Assembly (NCBI RefSeq): GCF_024505145.1
Contig: NZ_JANIAA010000009.1
Location: 186,001 to 250,000 of the forward strand
DNA: 64,000 nucleotides
DNA from: Streptomyces rugosispiralis
Lineage (GTDB): Bacteria > Actinomycetota > Actinomycetes > Streptomycetales > Streptomycetaceae
Reading direction: 5' to 3'
Shown here: positions 59,155-64,000 of the stretch, in pieces
Layout: each line of letters opens with the position of its first letter
Position numbering within the stretch: the first letter of the stretch is position 1
The notes under the pieces: model-generated
What the model saw: only the letters and a program-made list of their open reading frames with translations
Databases searched by the model: none
What the model was told of the DNA's origin: nothing
Position numbers and translations under genes: made by a program

Positions 59155-60585
59155 ATGGCACAACGTCCGAGCGTCAGAAGCATCGCCGACGTCGTTGCGC
59201 TCATCGATGGGCTGGGAAAGATCACCGGCCGGGCGCAGATCATCTGGTTTCTCGTGTTCGGCGGGCTGTTCCTCGACGCCTACTCGAACGCGGCGCTGAG
59301 CGCCGGTCTGGGGCCCATGACGACCCAGATGGAGCTCACCAGCACCCAGGTCTCGATCCTCACGGCCACTGCCCCGGCGCTGGCCATCATCTTCAACCCC
59401 CTCGGTGGCTGGCTCGCCACCCGCATCGGCCGCGTTCCCCCACTGCTCATCGCCAAGGTGTTCGCGATCGCGGGTGGCCTGCTCGCCGCGCTCGCCGGTG
59501 GCTTCACCGTGGTGTGGCTCGGCCGGGTCCTGGTGGGTGTCGCGTACGGCATCGACTTCGCGGTCGCCATGGCGCTGCTCGCCGAGTACACGCCCGCGAA
59601 GCTGGGCGGCCGGCTCAATCTGTGGCAAGCCGTCTGGTACGTCGCCACCACCAGCAACCTGGCCCTGGCCCTGGTCTTCTTCAACCTGGACGTCGGCGCC
59701 GACATCTGGCGCTGGTCGGTCGGCTCGGCCGCGGTCGTCGCCGTCGCGCTGCTGCTGAGCCAGGCGCTGATGCTCAAGGAGAGCCCCACCTGGCTGGCCA
59801 GCAAGGGCCGGCTGGACGAGTCCGTCGCCAACCTGGACCGGATCTACGGGATCAAGGCCGTCGTCGGTACGCCCGACGCGATGACCCGCACCGCGGCTGA
59901 CGCACCGGTCATCGGGTTCCGCCACACCGGGCTGCTGTTCAAGGGCGAGTACCTGCCGCGTACGGTCCTCGCATCGGTGATCTCGCTCGGGCAGTCGATG
60001 CAGTACTTCGCGGTCGGCTGGTACCTCCCGCTGATCAGCCTGACGATCTTCGGCGAGAGCTTCGAGAAGGCCACCGTCGGCTCGATGGTGTTCAACGCCT
60101 TCGGTATCGCGGGCGGGCTGCTGTCCGCGTACTTCGGCCGCCGCCTCGGGCTGCGGCTCAGCTCCGCCGCCGGTTTCGCCGGGGTCTTCGTGGCCCTGGT
60201 GGCGATGGGGCTGACCTTCGAGAAGGTGCCCACGGCCGTGGCGTTCCTGCTGCCGGTGCTGTTCATCCTCTGCCACTCGGCGGGCCCCGGCGCCAACGGC
60301 AAGTCCATCGCCGCGCTCTCGTACACCAGTGACGTCCGCGCCCTGGGCACCGGTGTCACCGGTATGATCGGTAGTTTCGGCAGTGTCGCCGGGCTGTATC
60401 TGTTTCCGCAGGTCAAGGACTCGCTCGGACTCGCCGACACTTTCCTGACGCTGTCCGTCGTGCCGCTGCTCGGCCTGATCACCTGCCTGGTGATCAAGTG
60501 GGATCCGACGAAGGCCGCCTCGCCCGACGAGGTCGCCGGACAGGATCTCGACGCCTCCGCGGTGCCCTCCGTGGCCGCGCGCTGA
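59155..60585 (+). CDS. MFS sugar-porter-type transporter
   Basis: A 476-aa membrane protein with 12 helices of the sugar porter/metabolite:H+ symporter group: IIWFLVFGGLFLDAYSNAALSAGL, GGWLATRIGRVPPLLIAKVFAI (loop 2-3 motif), LGRVLVGVAYGIDFAVAMALLAEYTPAKLGGRL and LKESPTWLASKGR. It sits 225 nt upstream of an FGGY kinase and GlpD-like gene in the same direction, replacing the usual GlpF facilitator. Glycerol or another polyol is the inferred substrate. No ribosome site is very clear (GAAGGCGGA). Confidence 0.87.
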   Translation: MAQRPSVRSIADVVALIDGLGKITGRAQIIWFLVFGGLFLDAYSNAALSAGLGPMTTQMELTSTQVSILTATAPALAIIFNPLGGWLATRIGRVPPLLIAKVFAIAGGLLAALAGGFTVVWLGRVLVGVAYGIDFAVAMALLAEYTPAKLGGRLNLWQAVWYVATTSNLALALVFFNLDVGADIWRWSVGSAAVVAVALLLSQALMLKESPTWLASKGRLDESVANLDRIYGIKAVVGTPDAMTRTAADAPVIGFRHTGLLFKGEYLPRTVLASVISLGQSMQYFAVGWYLPLISLTIFGESFEKATVGSMVFNAFGIAGGLLSAYFGRRLGLRLSSAAGFAGVFVALVAMGLTFEKVPTAVAFLLPVLFILCHSAGPGANGKSIAALSYTSDVRALGTGVTGMIGSFGSVAGLYLFPQVKDSLGLADTFLTLSVVPLLGLITCLVIKWDPTKAASPDEVAGQDLDASAVPSVAAR

Positions 60586-60599
60586 CCCGCCGCCGGACC

Positions 60600-60785
60600 C
60601 GGCGCACCGCGCGGTGGTCCCCCCTCCGGGTGCATCCCCTCCGTAACCCTTCCCTCCGGGTGCGTCCCTTCCGTAACCCGTCCCTCCGCCTTCGTCCCCT
60701 CCCAATCCCTCCGCTCCCCATCCCTCCCCTCCCAATCCCTCCCCTCTCTGTCCCTCCGCTCCCCATCCCTCCGCGCGGCTCGCTC
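60600..60785. repeat. Pyrimidine-rich repeat tract between MFS and kinase genes
   Basis: Imperfect repeats such as CTCCGGGTGC(A/G)TCCC, TCCGTAACCC and CCCTCCGCTCCCCATCC give an almost pure C/T strand for ~180 bp. It lies within the presumed operon and ends ~25 bp before the kinase start. Such tracts can stall transcription or form unusual DNA structures. Confidence 0.75.
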
Positions 60786-60810
60786 GCGACGCTCGAATGA
60801 AAGGGCTGCC

Positions 60811-62388
60811 ATGACCCAGACGTTCCCCGGGGCCTCTCCACGGCGCGGTGTGCTGTCCATCGACGAGGGCACCACGGGCACCCGGGCCGGAGTCGTGCTC
60901 GACTCGGGCGCCGCCCACGAGGTGTTCTACCGGCCGATCCGAGTCAGCCATCCGAATGACCTCTCGGTCGAGCAGGACCCGATGGAGATCTGGACCGCCA
61001 CTCTCGAGGTGGCGCGCCGGGCCGTCGGCGGGGCACGCGAGGACGGCATCGAGATCACCTCGGTCGCGCTGTCCACACAGCGTGCCACGGCGATGCTGTG
61101 GGACCGGGTCACCGGGCGGCCGCTACTGCCCGCGGTGGTGTGGCAGGACCGCAGGTACGCACATGAGCTCACCGCCTACGGCGCGGAGTGGGACGCCCTC
61201 CTGCTGGCCCGGCAGGGCCGGCCGGTCGGCGCCCGCGCGCCGTTCCTCTGGGCCGCCCGGCAGATCGCCGCCCACTCGGAGGTGGCCGAGGCGCACCGGG
61301 CCGGACGGCTGCTCTTCGGCACCGTCGACACCTGGCTGATCTGGCGCCTCACCGGTGGCGCCGTGCACGCCACCACCCCGACCAACGCCGCGTCCACCGG
61401 CGGCTACCTGCTGGAGCGGCACGCCTGGGACGAGGAGTGGATCGGCCACCTCGGCTTCCCCCTCGATCTGCTGCCGGAGCTACGCTCCGACGACAGCGGT
61501 TTCGGTACGACCGACCCGGCCGCCCTCGGGATCGCCGTCCCGCTGGCCGCCTCCATGGGCGACCAGCACGCCGCACTCGTCGCGCTCGGCGGTCTCGCCG
61601 CCGGGCAGGGCATGTGCATGTACGGGACCGGCGCGTTCGTCGACGCGGCGACCGGCACCACGCCCGCCCTGCCCCGGCCGGACATCTCCGGGGTGCTCGC
61701 CCAGCCCGGCCGGCGGCAGGGCGACATCAGCCACTACAGCCTGGAGGCGTACACCTCCACCGTGGGTTCGGCGCTGCGCTGGCTCTGTGCCGATCTGGGC
61801 CTGTTCGCATCGCCGGAGGAGCTCGGTGAGGAAGCGGGCCGGGTCCCCACCCGGCCGGGCCGCACCCCGCGTTTCGTCCCGGCGCTCGCCGGGGTCCGTA
61901 CGCCGGTCTGGCACCCGGAGGCCACCGCGTCCCTCACCGGGCTCACTCTCGCCACCACGCGCGCCGATCTCGCCCGCGCCGTGCTCGACGGGATCGCGCA
62001 CTCGGTGTGCGATCTGATCGACGGGGTCGCCGACACCATGGGCACCCCGTTCACCCGGCTCCGGGTCGGCGGCGGGGTCTCCGGCAGCGACCCGCTGATG
62101 CGGATCCAGGCCGACCTGACCGGCCTGCCGCTGGAACGGGTCGCCGACTCCGCCACCGCGAGCCTGCGCGGCACCGCGTATCTGGCGGGTGTCACCCAGG
62201 GCCTGTGGTCCTCGCTCGAAGAGGTCGTCGCGGCGCAGCCGCAGGGCCGGGTCTTCGAGCCCGCGATCACGGCGACCGAACGCAGCGAGCAGCGGGCCGC
62301 CTGGCGCGACGTGCTGATCGCCCACCTCGGCGACCCCGCGCTGCTCCCCCCGCGGGATGGCGCGCCCGAACCTCATACCCCCCACTGA
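60811..62388 (+). CDS. glpK: FGGY-family kinase, glycerol-kinase-like
   Basis: A 525-aa kinase: SIDEGTTGTRAGVVLDSGA (phosphate 1), LSTQRATAMLWDRVTGRPL, LFGTVDTWLIWRLTGGAVHATTPTNAASTGGYLL, MGDQHAALVALGGLAAGQGMCMYGTGAFV and GGGVSGSDPLMRIQADLTGLPLERV. Glycerol kinase positions are altered: DQGTTS becomes DEGTTG and the TDYTNASRT block becomes TTPTNAAST. It may therefore use glycerol or another polyol such as erythritol. ATG 60811 follows AAAGGG. Confidence 0.82.
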   Translation: MTQTFPGASPRRGVLSIDEGTTGTRAGVVLDSGAAHEVFYRPIRVSHPNDLSVEQDPMEIWTATLEVARRAVGGAREDGIEITSVALSTQRATAMLWDRVTGRPLLPAVVWQDRRYAHELTAYGAEWDALLLARQGRPVGARAPFLWAARQIAAHSEVAEAHRAGRLLFGTVDTWLIWRLTGGAVHATTPTNAASTGGYLLERHAWDEEWIGHLGFPLDLLPELRSDDSGFGTTDPAALGIAVPLAASMGDQHAALVALGGLAAGQGMCMYGTGAFVDAATGTTPALPRPDISGVLAQPGRRQGDISHYSLEAYTSTVGSALRWLCADLGLFASPEELGEEAGRVPTRPGRTPRFVPALAGVRTPVWHPEATASLTGLTLATTRADLARAVLDGIAHSVCDLIDGVADTMGTPFTRLRVGGGVSGSDPLMRIQADLTGLPLERVADSATASLRGTAYLAGVTQGLWSSLEEVVAAQPQGRVFEPAITATERSEQRAAWRDVLIAHLGDPALLPPRDGAPEPHTPH

Positions 62389-62461
62389 CGGCCCACCGAC
62401 CGTCGCACTGGCGGCCCGCCGACCACGCGGCCGCCGTACCGGAACACCAGGAGTTGATGTT

Positions 62462-64000
62462 GTGATCACCATGCCCGCCCGGAAACCGCGGCGCAGCGCC
62501 GCGGCGACCCGCCGAACGCCACTGCTGCTCGACCGGGCAGCCCTCAAGCGCCGGCTGGCCGACGACACCTATGACGTGCTCGTCATCGGCGGCGGCATCA
62601 CCGGGGCGTACGCCGTGCTCGACGCCGCCTCGCGCGGGCTGCGCGCGGCGCTGATCGAGAAGGACGACTTCGCCTCCGGCACCTCGTCGAAGTCCTCGAA
62701 GATGGTGCACGGCGGTCTGCGCTACATCGAGCAGGGCAACGTCAATCTGGTCCGCCACTCGCTCCTGGAGCGCCACCGCTTCCGGAAGAACGCCCCGCAC
62801 CTGGTGCACCGGCTGCCGTTCCTCTTCCCGATCCTGGAGAAGGAGGGTGTCTTCGACGCCCGCCTCGCCAAGGGTTTCGAGGGCCTGCTGTGGACGTACG
62901 ACCTGGTCGGCGGCTGGCGGATCGGCAAGCTCCACCAGCGGCTCACCGTTCCCGAGGTGCTCGCGCAGGCGCCGACACTGCGCGCCGAGAACCTCCGGGG
63001 CGGGCTGATGTACTTCGACGCCCGCACCGACGACGCCCGGCTCGTCCTCACCATCGTCCGCACCGCCGCCGCGCTCGGCGCGACGATCCTCAACGGTGCC
63101 AAGGCCGAGAGTCTGCTGATGCGGACGGACCAGGTGGCCGGTGCCCGGGTCACGGCGGACGGCGACACCTTCGACATCCGCTCGCGGGCCGTCGTCAACG
63201 CCACCGGGGTGTGGACCGACGAGCTCGACGCGAAGGCGGACGACGGCCACCAGCCGCAGGTCCGCCCGGCCAAGGGCGTGCACATCGTGGTCCCCTGGGA
63301 CAAGGTGCGGATCAACTGCACGGTCACCGTGCCGATCCCCGGCCGGGCCCGCCGCGCGACCTGCACCCGCTGGGGCAACAGCGTCGTGCTGGGCACCACC
63401 GACGAGGACTACCAGGGCTCCCCGGACGATGTGCACTGCACCCGCGAGGAGATGAACTTCCTGCTGGAGGGCGCCAACACCGCCTTCGACGGAAAGCTCA
63501 CCGCGGACGATGTGGTCGGCTCCATCGGCGGTCTGCGCCCGCTGGTCGGCGGCAAGGAGGGCGCCACCCTCGATATGCGCCGCGACCACCACATCACCGT
63601 CGGCCGCACCGGAATGGTGACGGTGACCGGCGGGAAGCTCACCACCAGCCGGCACATGGGCGAGCTCGTCGTCGACAAGGTGATGACGGTCCTCGGCCGC
63701 AGGGGGAGGAGCCGCACCACCGATCTCCCGCTCCTCGGCGGCGCCGGTTACGACGCCGAAGCCGTCGCCGCGTCCGGTGGCATCGCCGCCCACCTGGGCG
63801 AGCGCTTCGGCACCGAGGCCCGCTTCGTCGGCGACCTCATCCAGGACGACCCGTCGCTGGCCGAGCCGATCGTCGCCGGACTCCCGTACACCAAGGCCGA
63901 GGTCGTGTACGCGGCCCGTGCCGAGCTGGCCCGGTCGGTCGACGACGTCCTCTCCCGCCGCACCCGCGCCCGGCTGTTCGCCCGGGACGCCTCCGCGGAC
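62462..64000 (+). CDS. glpD: GlpD-family FAD glycerol-3-phosphate dehydrogenase (3' end cut)
   Basis: At least 513 codons are present and the frame runs off the window. YDVLVIGGGITGAYAVLDAASRGLRAALIEKDDFASGTSSKSSKMVHGGLRYIEQGN is the FAD-binding start of GlpD; VVNATGVWTDEL, VLGTTDEDYQGSP, GLRPLVGG and VTVTGGKLTTSRHMGE follow, with the C-terminal DAO_C domain beginning near the end. GTG 62462, 8 nt after AGGAG (62449-62453), is chosen; ATG 62471 is an alternative. It would oxidise the phosphate made by the upstream kinase, passing electrons to quinone. Confidence 0.9.
   Translation, partial: MITMPARKPRRSAAATRRTPLLLDRAALKRRLADDTYDVLVIGGGITGAYAVLDAASRGLRAALIEKDDFASGTSSKSSKMVHGGLRYIEQGNVNLVRHSLLERHRFRKNAPHLVHRLPFLFPILEKEGVFDARLAKGFEGLLWTYDLVGGWRIGKLHQRLTVPEVLAQAPTLRAENLRGGLMYFDARTDDARLVLTIVRTAAALGATILNGAKAESLLMRTDQVAGARVTADGDTFDIRSRAVVNATGVWTDELDAKADDGHQPQVRPAKGVHIVVPWDKVRINCTVTVPIPGRARRATCTRWGNSVVLGTTDEDYQGSPDDVHCTREEMNFLLEGANTAFDGKLTADDVVGSIGGLRPLVGGKEGATLDMRRDHHITVGRTGMVTVTGGKLTTSRHMGELVVDKVMTVLGRRGRSRTTDLPLLGGAGYDAEAVAASGGIAAHLGERFGTEARFVGDLIQDDPSLAEPIVAGLPYTKAEVVYAARAELARSVDDVLSRRTRARLFARDASAD

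Overview
The window is a piece of a Streptomyces (or very close actinomycete) chromosome. GC is very high, starts are often GTG, many gene pairs overlap by ATGA, and the core order (fmt, rsmB, rpe, SorC-type regulator, guaB1, ribD-ribE-ribBA-ribH-hisE-hisG) is, as I recall it, the conserved Streptomyces order. All family calls come from reading the translated sequence; no database search was run.

Region 1 (1-7 kb): the 3' end of fmt, rsmB, rpe and a SorC/DeoR-type regulator form a housekeeping block. It is interrupted by an ABC half-exporter with a MerR-type 19-bp-spacer promoter and by a secreted class-A-like serine hydrolase. Region 2 (7.1-11.8 kb, minus strand): a compact class I lanthipeptide operon lanA-lanB-lanC. 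The 52-aa precursor has an FxLD-type leader and an unusually small core with only two cysteines. No protease, transporter, LanD or dedicated regulator is visible next to it. Region 3 (12.2-20 kb): guaB1, a membrane-protein pair, then an APC permease, an Lrp/AsnC regulator, a DavA-like amidase and a DavB-like lysine 2-monooxygenase. The last four look like a lysine-to-5-aminovalerate catabolic module.

Region 4 (20-30.7 kb): accessory genes: DUF5995, an NAD(P)-binding reductase divergent from an XRE regulator with a perfect inverted repeat between them, an NCS2 nucleobase permease, an NTF2-like protein, a decayed IS630-type transposase, an ICL/PEPM-family protein, an MFS exporter divergent from a ROK repressor, and a secreted alginate-lyase-like protein. 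Region 5 (31-39.7 kb): an FMN riboswitch heading ribD-ribE-ribBA-ribH, then hisE-hisG, a PH-domain protein and a pair of CorC/HlyC-type CBS membrane proteins. Region 6 (39.9-51.1 kb): an EccA-like AAA+ ATPase, a P-loop kinase, a secreted C39-like protease, and an envelope module (MacB-like permease, ATPase, adaptor and lipoprotein) divergent from a response regulator, histidine kinase and second lipoprotein.

Region 7 (51-58.9 kb): an HhH-GPD protein, a PucR/CdaR remnant, a PAS-GGDEF-EAL protein, DUF779, then a graveyard of P450, NRPS, PKS-ketosynthase and SgcJ-like fragments joined on alternating strands. Region 8 (59-64 kb): an MFS transporter, an FGGY kinase and a GlpD-family dehydrogenase (cut by the window end), probably an operon for glycerol or a related polyol.

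Recurring features are short tandem repeats in spacers and at gene ends, and long perfect inverted repeats between convergent genes. The most notable item is the minimal two-ring lanthipeptide. The lysine 2-monooxygenase module and the GlpF-less polyol operon come next.
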